The translations under genes and the position numbers were made by a program. This document shows, piece after piece, positions 43,266-51,151 of a stretch of DNA of 64,000 nt. The notes beneath the pieces were generated by a model. The model worked only from the letters and a program-made list of their open reading frames with translations, was not told the DNA's origin and made no database searches. Origin of the DNA: Halpernia humi (GTDB taxonomy: Bacteria; Bacteroidota; Bacteroidia; Flavobacteriales; Weeksellaceae); contig NZ_FNUS01000001.1 in assembly GCF_900108025.1 (NCBI RefSeq), positions 496,001-560,000 of the forward strand. The letters are read 5' to 3'. The first letter of the stretch is position 1; each line of letters starts with the position of its first letter.

Positions 43266-44438
43266 TTAGAAAGAACGCAAAATAATTTTTGATGTTAAAG
43301 TTTGGGTAAAAATGAGGTAATTTTCTCCGCCATCTTGTATTTTATATTTTTTCTTTATTTCATCGGGTTTTAAAGGATAATTTTTGCTGATAATATTATT
43401 AAAACTTCCTTTTTCAATTTCTTTGGCTTCTACTTTTTCTACTTTTAAAACACGCCCCGGAAAATTTAAAACTTTCTTTTCAGAGGTATAAAAATGCGTG
43501 TTGGGGTGAAGTTTTTTTAAAGTAAATTGCTTTGAAATTAAATTGAAAGCGCCCGATTTCAGCACAGCGTTATTGGGAATATATAAAAATTGTAAAGCGT
43601 CTGAAAATTCAGAACTTGCTGATTTTTCATCATGAAAGTAAAACTCAAAATCTGCATCTTCGCTTTCTAAATTCGTGCAAATACATTTTACTTTTTCTTC
43701 AGTTTTATTTTTATCTAAAAGAATAAGGACTTCTTTTACGTCATTTTTTACAGCAATGATATAAATTTTAGTTGCATTTTTTAAAACAGAAATTAAATAG
43801 GATAAATCTATCAAAGGCGAAAGTTTTATTAAAACCTTTCCAGAAATATTTAATAATTCATCCTGAATTTCTAAGATATTTGGCGACAAATCTTCTAATA
43901 AAAAGACCTTCTTTTTTTGTGAATCTCTTCTTGCCGGATCCAGGTAAATTAAATCAAACTGATTCACATCGTCATGTTGAGCCTGGCGAAATATCTCTAA
44001 AAAATGTTCTAAATCATGGTTTATAAAATTGGCTTCTTTGTTTAAAATTTTCCAGTTATGCTTTACGATTTCTAAAAGTTCTGTGTTTTTTTCAACCAAA
44101 GTAATTTCTTTAAAATTTTCAGATAAAAAATACGCATCAATACCAAAACCTGCGGTTAAATCGAGAAATTTTTCACCGCTAAAAAGTTGTGATTTATATT
44201 TTGAAGTTTGTTCAGAAGAACTTTGCTCTAAATTGAGATTTGGCGGGAAAATAATATCCTCTTCCAATAAAAATGGAAACTTTTTTGCCGCGACATTTTT
44301 GCCTTTGATTTGATTGACGATTTCCACCATAGAGACCTTTAGAAACGGCGACTTTTTCAATAGTAAAGAATGCAAATCGGTTTTTAGATTTGCATTGATA
44401 TAATCTTGGATTTCTTTATTGAGTATTTTTTTTATAAT
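43266..44438 (-). CDS. Class I SAM-dependent methyltransferase with THUMP-like domain
   Basis: A methyltransferase with SAM-binding FLDLTAGFGIDAYFLS and the catalytic-type motif DLIYLDPARRD (compare the DPPY/NPPY motifs of nucleic-acid methylases), followed by a THUMP-like C-terminal part (GRVLKVEKVEAKEIEKG...). The frame is conserved-looking upstream of the first usual start (TTG at 44375): it continues as KEIQDYINANLKTDLHSLLLK, back to ATT at 44438 (390 codons). There is no ATG upstream, and the end of a GxxExxY element begins 13 bases beyond. The start is therefore either ATT, a short TTG version (369 aa), or was altered by the insertion. Confidence 0.75.
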   Translation of the reverse strand: MIKKILNKEIQDYINANLKTDLHSLLLKKSPFLKVSMVEIVNQIKGKNVAAKKFPFLLEEDIIFPPNLNLEQSSSEQTSKYKSQLFSGEKFLDLTAGFGIDAYFLSENFKEITLVEKNTELLEIVKHNWKILNKEANFINHDLEHFLEIFRQAQHDDVNQFDLIYLDPARRDSQKKKVFLLEDLSPNILEIQDELLNISGKVLIKLSPLIDLSYLISVLKNATKIYIIAVKNDVKEVLILLDKNKTEEKVKCICTNLESEDADFEFYFHDEKSASSEFSDALQFLYIPNNAVLKSGAFNLISKQFTLKKLHPNTHFYTSEKKVLNFPGRVLKVEKVEAKEIEKGSFNNIISKNYPLKPDEIKKKYKIQDGGENYLIFTQTLTSKIILRSF

Positions 44439-44534
44439 TGTTGGTTTTAACGCAAAGGCGCAAAAATTATTTTATGTCTTTTGAATAAGGCGCAAGTCGG
44501 CATCGCCGATTGGAACAAGTGTAATATTATAAAA

Positions 44535-44912
44535 TTATAATCCATTTACCACTCTATTTACGCCATTTTTAAATACATCTGTTCCGAAATAAATGAGTAA
44601 TCCTAATTTGCAACCGGTCAATTTTAAATAAGTTAAAAGTTGTGCTTTATGAATATTATTTGACATTTCTAAGGCTTTTATTTCTAAAATTAAAATATCT
44701 TCAACAATGATATCAATCTTAAAAGCATTTTCAATTCGTAATTCATCATAAACAATTGGTAAAACTTTTTGTTTTTCTACTTTTAAGCCTGCCTTTTGCA
44801 ATTCGTAAAAAAGACATTCTTCATAAACTTTTTCAAACAATCCAGCGCCTAATCTTTTATGAATTTTTAATCCAAGTTCAAAAACAATTTTTGACAATTC
44901 GTTTTCTCTCAT
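44535..44912 (-). CDS. GxxExxY protein
   Basis: A 125-residue protein with the name-giving motif GLFEKVYEECL (GxxExxY) at about 23-33 and a PD-(D/E)XK-like core, KIDIIVEDILILEIKAL, whose D-x-ExK pattern (Asp, then Glu-Ile-Lys) resembles a nuclease active site. The family is common in Bacteroidota and of unknown function. It lies inside a unit with inverted GGCGCAA-type ends, and a decayed relative lies at 50.9 kb. No signal peptide or membrane segment. Confidence 0.85.
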   Translation of the reverse strand: MRENELSKIVFELGLKIHKRLGAGLFEKVYEECLFYELQKAGLKVEKQKVLPIVYDELRIENAFKIDIIVEDILILEIKALEMSNNIHKAQLLTYLKLTGCKLGLLIYFGTDVFKNGVNRVVNGL

Positions 44913-44936
44913 AATACTTTAAAAAAAGTCAATCAC

Positions 44937-45159
44937 AAAGTTATAAAATATTCCAATCGGCGAAGCCGACTTGCGCCTTATCTTGACTATTATTTTAAAT
45001 GCAATTGCGCCTTTGCGAAAAAATTCATTACAATTCTTTGTGTTAAAATTTATACTGAACATTTCATTTCAAAGATATAAAATATTCCAATCGGCGAAGC
45101 CGACTTGCGCCTTATCTTGACTATTATTTTAAATGCAATTGCGCCTTTGCGAAAAATTT
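44937..45159. repeat. 134-bp-period tandem duplication of the element right end
   Basis: About 87 bases at 44937-45023 recur with only one or two differences at 45071-45159. The near-identity indicates a recent duplication. Confidence 0.85.
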
Positions 45160-45170
45160 CGTCTTAATTC

Positions 45171-46337
45171 TTACTCAAACATTTCCGCCCAGCGAACGGG
45201 TTTTAAAACCGTTTCATCATATAAATCGGAAATTTCTTTGGTTTGCTCTAATTTTGGATAAAGATTAACACCGATGAGTTTTATTTTCCCTTCTTTTACC
45301 CAATTTTGCTCGGAAATGGCGTGATTATAAATTAAATTTTGTAATTCTCCCGATTTCATTGTTTCAATGTAGCCGCCTTTTTCTTCAAAATCTAAAAATA
45401 ATTGCCAAGATTTTTCTGCGATTTGTTGCGTGAGATTTTCCACATAGTAACTTCCATTTGCAGCATCATCAAAAACATTGATGAGACTTTCATAAGCCAA
45501 AACAATTTGCTGTTTAAAGGAAATTTCTTCAGATAATTTTGTTGCATTTTCTAACAAATAATTATTAGAATAAACAGCATCAGCGCCGCCAATCATCGCA
45601 GCAGAAAGTTCTAGCGAAGATCTGATTAAATTATTTTCAGCATCATTTTTAGATTTATTTCTTAATGAAGTTTCCGCAAAAATATAGGGAATTTCATCTT
45701 TTCCGAATTCTTTTGACAATTGATTAAAAACCAATTTTAAAGCCCGGATTTTAGAAATTTCAAAAAAATAATTTCCGCCAATTGCAATTCTAAATATTAA
45801 TTTATTAAAAATTTCTGAGCCAAAATTCTCTACTAAATCTTTAGTCTTTGCTAATGAAATAGCGATTTGTTGAAGAATTGAAGCACCACAATTTTGATGA
45901 AAACTCACATCAATGCAAATATTTCGCTTAAAATTTTTTTGCAATAATTCTTTGGTCAGTTGCTCGTTTATAGCGCCGCTGTTTTTTTTATCATCAAAAA
46001 CGTCTATCAAAGAAAAATAAATATTTTCATCTTTTGTTTTAATGTATTCTGCTAAATCTGGATTATCAATAAACAAAACTTTTTCTGATAAATTTGGAAC
46101 ATTTTCTTTCAACAAAAATGCGAAAACATCTTCTTCCAAAGTTTCTTCATAATTCGCCACCAAATGGGTGCTTTCTTCTATTTTCGGTAAATTCTGCAAT
46201 GGTTTAGAAACTTCAGAGTAATAAGGCTTCACCTCCAAATTTTCTAAATTTTCAACTTGAAGATTGCTGTAAATATCTTCTGTTTTTAATTGTTTTTTAA
46301 CCAGATTTACCCAATCTGAAAGTGATGAATTTTGCAA
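45171..46337 (-). CDS. mutA: Methylmalonyl-CoA mutase small (beta) subunit
   Basis: The 388-residue protein has the TIM-barrel half of the mutase without the B12-binding domain, as in the non-catalytic small subunit of two-subunit enzymes (AEMFE terminus, WVNLVKKQLKTEDIY near the start, IAIGGNYFFEISKIRALKLVF). With the large subunit it interconverts succinyl-CoA and methylmalonyl-CoA. The large-subunit gene, usually next downstream, is not in this window; its place is taken by the GxxExxY element. It starts 24 bases after the FtsB-like gene on the same strand. Confidence 0.9.
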   Translation of the reverse strand: MQNSSLSDWVNLVKKQLKTEDIYSNLQVENLENLEVKPYYSEVSKPLQNLPKIEESTHLVANYEETLEEDVFAFLLKENVPNLSEKVLFIDNPDLAEYIKTKDENIYFSLIDVFDDKKNSGAINEQLTKELLQKNFKRNICIDVSFHQNCGASILQQIAISLAKTKDLVENFGSEIFNKLIFRIAIGGNYFFEISKIRALKLVFNQLSKEFGKDEIPYIFAETSLRNKSKNDAENNLIRSSLELSAAMIGGADAVYSNNYLLENATKLSEEISFKQQIVLAYESLINVFDDAANGSYYVENLTQQIAEKSWQLFLDFEEKGGYIETMKSGELQNLIYNHAISEQNWVKEGKIKLIGVNLYPKLEQTKEISDLYDETVLKPVRWAEMFE

Positions 46338-46361
46338 AATGATAATTTTTAAATAAAATAA

Positions 46362-46721
46362 TTATGGTTGAGAACTTTTGGCAATATTTGAACTATCTAC
46401 AACGATGATGAAAATTTCTTCGTTTGGTTTTTTCATAAAGTAGTTTTCGCGCGCAAATCTTTCTTTTGCCGATTTGTTGTTCATTAATTTCACATAAAAC
46501 GCATTATTTTTTTCATACTCACTTTTGTAATGAATTAATTCTTTTTGATTTTTCGCAATGTTAGAATCTAATTCATTAATAACTAAAAAAGAGCAATTAT
46601 CGAAAAAAACCATCCAAACCAAAAATAAAAAAATGGTGATAACATATTTATTCAGCACATATTTTTTGAGAAAGCGCAGCGTTTTGTTCGGCTTTTTTAT
46701 TTCTTTAATCAGATTTTCCAT
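46362..46721 (-). CDS. Septum formation initiator family protein (FtsB/DivIC-like)
   Basis: A 119-residue bitopic membrane protein: cytoplasmic lysine-rich start, one membrane segment (about 27-45, VITIFLFLVWMVFF), then a coiled coil (about 52-90) and the conserved FARENYFMKKPNEEIF. Family members link divisome proteins at midcell. It overlaps the udk start/stop by one base (46721), so the two are translationally coupled, with mutA downstream. Confidence 0.9.
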   Translation of the reverse strand: MENLIKEIKKPNKTLRFLKKYVLNKYVITIFLFLVWMVFFDNCSFLVINELDSNIAKNQKELIHYKSEYEKNNAFYVKLMNNKSAKERFARENYFMKKPNEEIFIIVVDSSNIAKSSQP

Positions 46722-47338
46722 CAGTATGTTTTTTTAAGCGAATTATTTATAACGGTCGTAAGAAAATCTATAGCTACCGAATTTTGCTTCATATTTGGAA
46801 CAATTAAATCTGCTTCGTTTTTTGAAGGTTCTATAAATTCTTGATGCATAGGTTTTAAAGTGGTTTGGTAACGGTGTAAAACTTCTTGCAAATCACGACC
46901 TCTTTCTTGCGTATCGCGGCGAATTCTGCGGATTAATCGTTCATCAGAATCTGCATGTACAAATACTTTTAAATTATATTCTTTCAATAATTCTGGATTG
47001 GTTAAAACCAAAATTCCTTCCACAATCAACACATTTTTTGGTTCAATAGAAACAAAATCACCTGATCGTGAATGTGTTACAAAAGAATAAATCGGTTGCT
47101 CAATACTTTCATTATTTTTCAGCGCTCGAACGTGTTTTAGCAACAATTCAAAATCGATAGATTTTGGATGATCATAATTTAACATTTCTCGTTCCGCTAA
47201 TGTAAGGTGTTGATTATCATAATAATAATTATCCTGCGACAGTACATTTACACCTTCTGCATTCAACTGCTGAAGAATTTTATTAACCACAGTTGTTTTT
47301 CCAGAACCAGTTCCTCCGGCGATACCTATAACGAGCAT
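46721..47338 (-). CDS. udk: Uridine kinase
   Basis: Udk phosphorylates uridine and cytidine to the monophosphates. The 205-residue P-loop kinase has Walker A GIAGGTGSGKTT at 5-16, the substrate motif DNYYYD and the lid RRIRRDTQERGRD. It heads an udk, ftsB-like, mutA unit on the minus strand. A -7 box TATCTTTG (47352-47359, minus) lies 14 bases before its ATG. Confidence 0.95.
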   Translation of the reverse strand: MLVIGIAGGTGSGKTTVVNKILQQLNAEGVNVLSQDNYYYDNQHLTLAEREMLNYDHPKSIDFELLLKHVRALKNNESIEQPIYSFVTHSRSGDFVSIEPKNVLIVEGILVLTNPELLKEYNLKVFVHADSDERLIRRIRRDTQERGRDLQEVLHRYQTTLKPMHQEFIEPSKNEADLIVPNMKQNSVAIDFLTTVINNSLKKTY

Positions 47339-47351
47339 AAATTATTTTTTA

Positions 47352-47359
47352 CAAAGATA
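47352..47359 (-). promoter_or_regulatory. -7 promoter box of udk
   Basis: TATCTTTG on the minus strand, 14 bases before the ATG. It lies within a 28-codon open frame (47342-47428) whose coding status is doubtful. Confidence 0.5.
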
Positions 47360-47448
47360 AATATTATTGTCAATTTCTAAAGGTGAATAATTGTCAATTT
47401 TAAAAGTATTTAATTGCGAATCTGTCATATTTTCAAATTAGAAAACTT

Positions 47449-48069
47449 TCAGCCTTTCGGTGCAATTCCCAAAATAAAATAAACCACCGCCTGAACTCTG
47501 GCCAAAAATTCTCGCGACTGGTTTCTGTAAAAACTGCTATTTTCGTAAACATCTTGCGCATCAAAACCGAGCGCATTCATATTCTGATTCCTTGCAAAAA
47601 ATAGCGCACGAAGATTGTGATAGCCTTGTGACACTATAATAACACTTGTTTGATGGTATTCATTTTTGCACCGCAAAATGCTTTTGTGCGTGTTAAAACC
47701 TTTCGGATCTTCGATTATAACATCTTCAGGAACGCCTTCTTGGTAAATCAAAAAATTTTTCATTGCGGCAGGCTCGTCGTAATGTTCGCTTTTTTCGCCG
47801 CTCACAATTATTTTTTTAATTTTCCCATAATGGTAAAGTGCCGAAACTGCATCCATTCTTTTAGTAAAATAAGGATTGGCATTTCCAGACATTGTTTTTG
47901 GCGAAGTTCCCAAAACCAAAGCCGTTTCCCGTGCAGGAATTTGTGAAACTTTGGTGTATGTTCTGCCGTTTGTGAGTGCGAAAACCCAAGCATTTGCTAA
48001 AAACATAACTATTAACCCAATTTCAATTAGGTTAAAAAATGCTTTTATTATGTTCCTTACTTTTCTCAA
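47449..48069 (-). CDS. SanA/YdcF-like protein (DUF218 domain)
   Basis: A 206-residue inner-membrane protein with one N-terminal anchor (about 12-32) and a DUF218/ElyC-SanA-YdcF domain: ALVLGTSPKT, KKIIVSGEKSEHYDEPAAM, FNTHKSILRCK and IIVSQGYHNLRALF. SanA of E. coli acts at the envelope under vancomycin stress; the biochemical role is unknown. It overlaps the reductase gene by 4 bases (ATGA type), so the two are coupled. Confidence 0.9.
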   Translation of the reverse strand: MRKVRNIIKAFFNLIEIGLIVMFLANAWVFALTNGRTYTKVSQIPARETALVLGTSPKTMSGNANPYFTKRMDAVSALYHYGKIKKIIVSGEKSEHYDEPAAMKNFLIYQEGVPEDVIIEDPKGFNTHKSILRCKNEYHQTSVIIVSQGYHNLRALFFARNQNMNALGFDAQDVYENSSFYRNQSREFLARVQAVVYFILGIAPKG

Positions 48070-49187
48070 ACTTCGTCAAAGTTAACTTTAATTTTTTTAC
48101 TTAAAACTACCGTTTGGCAGGCTAAAATTCTCCCCGATTGTTCTTCTTTTTCCGTTAAATATTCATTTTCTAATAATTCTATTTCGCCTTCTTCTAATTT
48201 ACATTCGCAAATGCCACAAATTCCAGATTTGCAGGAATATGGAACTTTGAAGCCTTGTTCTAAAAGTTGTTGCAATAGTTTATACTTATTATTTTGAAGT
48301 TTGGTTTGATAATTTTCGCCATATAATTGAAAAGAAACATCAATATTTTCTATTAAAGGGAATTCTATTTCTGATTCATAAATGTCTTCGTTAAAACTTT
48401 CGAACAACTCAAAATGTATATTTTTTTTCGGAATGCCGCGCTTGTGAGATTCGTTTGCCAAGGATTTTATCATTTCTCCGGGACCGCAAATTAAAATTTC
48501 GTCCACCGCATCCCAAATTGTAGATTCTTCATCTGTATCATCTAAATGCAAAAATTGATTGATGATTAAGTGCAGTTTTTCAGCATTTAATCTTCCACTA
48601 AATAATTGACTAACAGATTCTTTCGAAAAGAAATAATAAATTTGAAGTCGATTCTGAAACTGATGAAGCAAAGCATCTAATTCTTTTTTAAATGGTATTT
48701 CATTAGAATATGAATTTCCAAAAAATAAGAAAAACCGAGTTCGAGGCTCTTCGTGCATTATATTTTTTAAATGGCTTAAAATTGGTGTAATGCCAATTCC
48801 TGCAGCGAAACCAAGAATTGTGCGATGCTCATTTGGTTTAGAATTTAAAGTAAATCGTCCGCGTGGTTCGCTTAATTCAATCGAATATCCAACTTGTACA
48901 TTTTTAATTAAAAAATCTGTAAAACTTCCATCTTCGCCGATTTTTATACCTAATGACAATTGCTTTTCAAAAGGTGCGCTTGTGATGGAATAATCTTTTA
49001 AAACCTCGCTGCCCGAAAATTGACTTTTAAAACTTACAAATTGCCCAGAATTAAAACGATAATTTTCCTTTAAATGTTCAGGAATTTCGAATTCTAATAA
49101 AAATGTAGTTTTGGTCAGTCTTTCTTTTTTCGTTAATTTTAACGAATGAAAAATAGGCTTTTTTGCCTTTGTTAAAAGTTGTTCCAT
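48066..49187 (-). CDS. Flavodoxin/ferredoxin-type reductase with C-terminal 2Fe-2S domain (PaaE/Hmp-like)
   Basis: A 373-residue cytoplasmic electron-transfer protein: FAD-binding domain with DYSITS (RxYS-type) and GEDGSFTDFL, an NAD(P)-binding domain with LGFAAGIGITPILSHLK, and a plant-type 2Fe-2S domain with CKSGICGICEC and a fourth Cys in ILACQT. This order matches PaaE (phenylacetyl-CoA epoxidase reductase), but no paa genes are adjacent, so the partner oxygenase is unknown. It is divergent from the TlpA-like gene. Confidence 0.9.
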   Translation of the reverse strand: MEQLLTKAKKPIFHSLKLTKKERLTKTTFLLEFEIPEHLKENYRFNSGQFVSFKSQFSGSEVLKDYSITSAPFEKQLSLGIKIGEDGSFTDFLIKNVQVGYSIELSEPRGRFTLNSKPNEHRTILGFAAGIGITPILSHLKNIMHEEPRTRFFLFFGNSYSNEIPFKKELDALLHQFQNRLQIYYFFSKESVSQLFSGRLNAEKLHLIINQFLHLDDTDEESTIWDAVDEILICGPGEMIKSLANESHKRGIPKKNIHFELFESFNEDIYESEIEFPLIENIDVSFQLYGENYQTKLQNNKYKLLQQLLEQGFKVPYSCKSGICGICECKLEEGEIELLENEYLTEKEEQSGRILACQTVVLSKKIKVNFDEV

Positions 49188-49220
49188 AGTAATTACTCAA
49201 AAATAAACAAAAAAATAGTT

Positions 49221-49784
49221 ATGCGAAAATTAATCTTGCCACTTCTAATTTTATCGGCGCTTTCTGCTTGCAAAAAAGAAAGCACAAAAACAGAAGATTC
49301 GGCGGTAAAAAACGATTCTGTTGCGGCAGTTTCAACAAGTTCAACTCCTACAACGCCAGTCAATTTAAAAGAATATTCTATAGCGCAAACGGCAGAGTAT
49401 TTAAAAAACAAAGACAATGACACTTTGTATGTCACCAATTTTTTCGCCACTTGGTGCGGTCCTTGTATGGCAGAAATCCCTCATTTTAAAGAAAAAATTA
49501 AGGAATTAAAAGGCCAACCAGTTAAATTTACCTTCATCGATATAGATGAAAAAGAAGATTGGGAAACGAAAGTAAAAGATTTTGCGGCTACAAATAATTT
49601 ACAAGATCACATTATTTTACTTGATAATAAAAAACTAGACCAAGATTTTTTTAAAAATAATTTTGAAAAATGGGATGGCAGCGGAATTCCCTACACCATC
49701 ATGAAAAAAGGAAAAAGAACGGAAGAAACTTTAGGAAGTATGAGCGCAGAAATGCTCGATCAAAAGTTGGCTTCTTTTAAATAA
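49221..49784 (+). CDS. TlpA-like thioredoxin-fold lipoprotein
   Basis: A 187-residue exported lipoprotein: lipobox ILSALSACKK with lipidated Cys17, a Ser/Thr-rich linker, and a thioredoxin fold with WCGPC (Cys79, Cys82), as in TlpA/ResA periplasmic reductases. The frame is open 14 codons upstream (from 49179), but that stretch overlaps the divergent reductase start and is not signal-peptide-like, so I use 49221. It probably keeps periplasmic thiols reduced. Confidence 0.9.
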   Translation: MRKLILPLLILSALSACKKESTKTEDSAVKNDSVAAVSTSSTPTTPVNLKEYSIAQTAEYLKNKDNDTLYVTNFFATWCGPCMAEIPHFKEKIKELKGQPVKFTFIDIDEKEDWETKVKDFAATNNLQDHIILLDNKKLDQDFFKNNFEKWDGSGIPYTIMKKGKRTEETLGSMSAEMLDQKLASFK

Positions 49785-49796
49785 ATCTTAAAATAT

Positions 49797-49830
49797 AAAA
49801 GCCGTTTAAATTTAATTTAAGCGGTTTTTT
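49797..49830 (+). terminator. Terminator after the TlpA-like gene
   Basis: AAAGCCGTTTAAATT and AATTTAAGCGGTTTT arms with one mismatch, then a T-run. Confidence 0.75.
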
Positions 49831-49852
49831 GAATAAAATTTTCTGAAAACTG

Positions 49853-50836
49853 GTGTCTAAAAATTTCAAAATTCTATCTCTAATTTTAACTATTGTGATA
49901 TTAATTTCAATAGTTTTAAACCTAAATACAGGATTTATAAATTTGAATTTTTCAGATTTTTTTTCATCAAACTCATCAAATTTTGATATTGCACAACTTC
50001 GTGTAAACCGCGTTATAATAATGCTTTTAGCAGGAATTTCAATTCCTACTTCAGGTTTTCTTTTGCAAGAATATTTTCAAAATCCACTTGCTGGACCTTC
50101 AGTTTTAGGAATTACATCTGTGGCAAGTTTAAGTGTGGCTTTTTATATTTTTTTCTCGCAAAGTTGGGTGTTACCAGATTTTTTGCAGAACAGTTTTTTA
50201 AGTATTACCGCAATTGCGGGAAGTTTAATTTTAATGTTGGTTTTGCTTTTGTTTTCAAGGAAATTTCAGGATAAAAGTTTTATTATTATTTTCGGCTTTT
50301 TGGTTTCTGCTTTGGCGGGCGCAATTGTTTCAATTTTACAGTTTTACGCGGAAAATCAAAGTTTAAAAAATTATGTTTTATGGAGTTTTGGCGCGAATAA
50401 CCAGGTGAGTTTTAGTCAAATTCTGGTTTTATTTGTTTTGATATTTTTAGGCTTGTTTTTAAGTTTAAAATCCATTAAACCACTGATTGGCAATAGTTTA
50501 GGAACGTCTTACGCACAGAGTTTTGGCGTTAATTTAAAACATTTGAAATATTTAATAATTCTCGCTTCTTCCCTACTTTCTGCATCTATAACAGCGTTTT
50601 TAGGTCCAGTTTTATTTATCGGAATTGTCGTTCCTCATTTTTCGAGATTGCTTTACAATCCTTCAAAACTTTGGCACCAATGGATCTTGAATATGATTTT
50701 AGGAATTTGCATTATGGAAGTTTTTTCGGTGATTTCAGAATTGTCTAAATTACCTTTAAATATCATCACCTCGCTTTTCGGAATTCCTGTGATTTTACTA
50801 ATGCTGATTGGCAAAAATAAATTCTCAAACGGTTAG
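49853..50836 (+). CDS. FecCD-family iron/heme/cobalamin ABC transporter permease
   Basis: A 327-residue inner-membrane permease with about nine to ten hydrophobic segments; landmarks RVNRVIIMLLAGISIPTSGFLLQEYFQNPLAGPSVLG, GTSYAQSFGVNLK and GPVLFIGIVVPHFSRLL are typical of BtuC/FhuB/FecCD proteins. Start codon is GTG at 49853, 23 bases after the terminator; no ATG fits better. The matching ATPase lies after a 315-base gap that holds a decayed GxxExxY element. No substrate-binding protein gene is nearby. Confidence 0.92.
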   Translation: MSKNFKILSLILTIVILISIVLNLNTGFINLNFSDFFSSNSSNFDIAQLRVNRVIIMLLAGISIPTSGFLLQEYFQNPLAGPSVLGITSVASLSVAFYIFFSQSWVLPDFLQNSFLSITAIAGSLILMLVLLLFSRKFQDKSFIIIFGFLVSALAGAIVSILQFYAENQSLKNYVLWSFGANNQVSFSQILVLFVLIFLGLFLSLKSIKPLIGNSLGTSYAQSFGVNLKHLKYLIILASSLLSASITAFLGPVLFIGIVVPHFSRLLYNPSKLWHQWILNMILGICIMEVFSVISELSKLPLNIITSLFGIPVILLMLIGKNKFSNG

Positions 50837-50850
50837 ATTGTAAATTCTTA

Positions 50851-51135
50851 AACGCAAAGGCGCAATTAAATTTTTAATATGCTTTAGAAAGGCGCAGGTC
50901 ATCTAAAATGACATTTATAAAATCATAAATAGAAGGAATAAAAAGGACAGGTTGCAAACTTGGGTTAGTTTTAAATTTCAGAACGCCAATTTTTTTAGAC
51001 GGAATTAAAAGAGTTGTGAACGATTTGTAATATTAAATAGATAGCATGAAAAATATAACTGTTAAAACGAAAATCTTTGATTTTCCCGCGTCTTAGATAA
51101 GAAGTAAAATAATAAATTTGCGCCTTAGCGTTTAA
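50851..51135 (+). mobile_element. Decayed GxxExxY element between permease and ATPase genes
   Basis: Left end CGCAAAGGCGCAA (50853-50865), AAGGCGCAGG and hairpin GTCATCTAAAATGAC (50898-50912). Right end inverted: hairpin GAAAATCTTTGATTTTC (51069-51085), then TTGCGCCTTAGCG (51118-51130) and TTTAA. Its end structure matches the intact copy at 44.4 kb and the ORF-less copy at 12.0 kb. Confidence 0.72.
50929..51030 (+). pseudogene. C-terminal remnant of a GxxExxY gene
   Basis: An open stretch of 33 codons ends RTGCKLGLVLNF, FLDG and IKRVVNDL before TAA (51028-51030). The intact GxxExxY protein at 44.5 kb ends LTGCKLGLLIYF, FKNG and VNRVVNGL. The rest of the gene has been lost. Confidence 0.8.
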
Positions 51136-51151
51136 AATTTTTTTAATAAAA

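Larger units (their letters stand above)
44448..45160 (-). mobile_element. GxxExxY element, intact, with duplicated right end
   Basis: Left end: CGCAAAGGCGCAA (44451-44463), AAGGCGCAAG (44487-44496), hairpin TCGGCATCGCCGA (44497-44509). Right end, inverted: hairpin TCGGCGAAGCCGA (44957-44969), TTGCGCCTTA (44971-44980), TTGCGCCTTTGCG (45005-45017). The right end is repeated almost identically 134 bases further on (45091-45151). The only gene inside is the GxxExxY gene. Confidence 0.75.

Noticed and set aside
47342-47428. 28-codon frame upstream of udk on the minus strand (begins MTDSQLNTF)
   Set aside because: No homology or conserved context is visible and the udk -7 box lies inside it; it may be a chance frame, though a leader peptide cannot be excluded.
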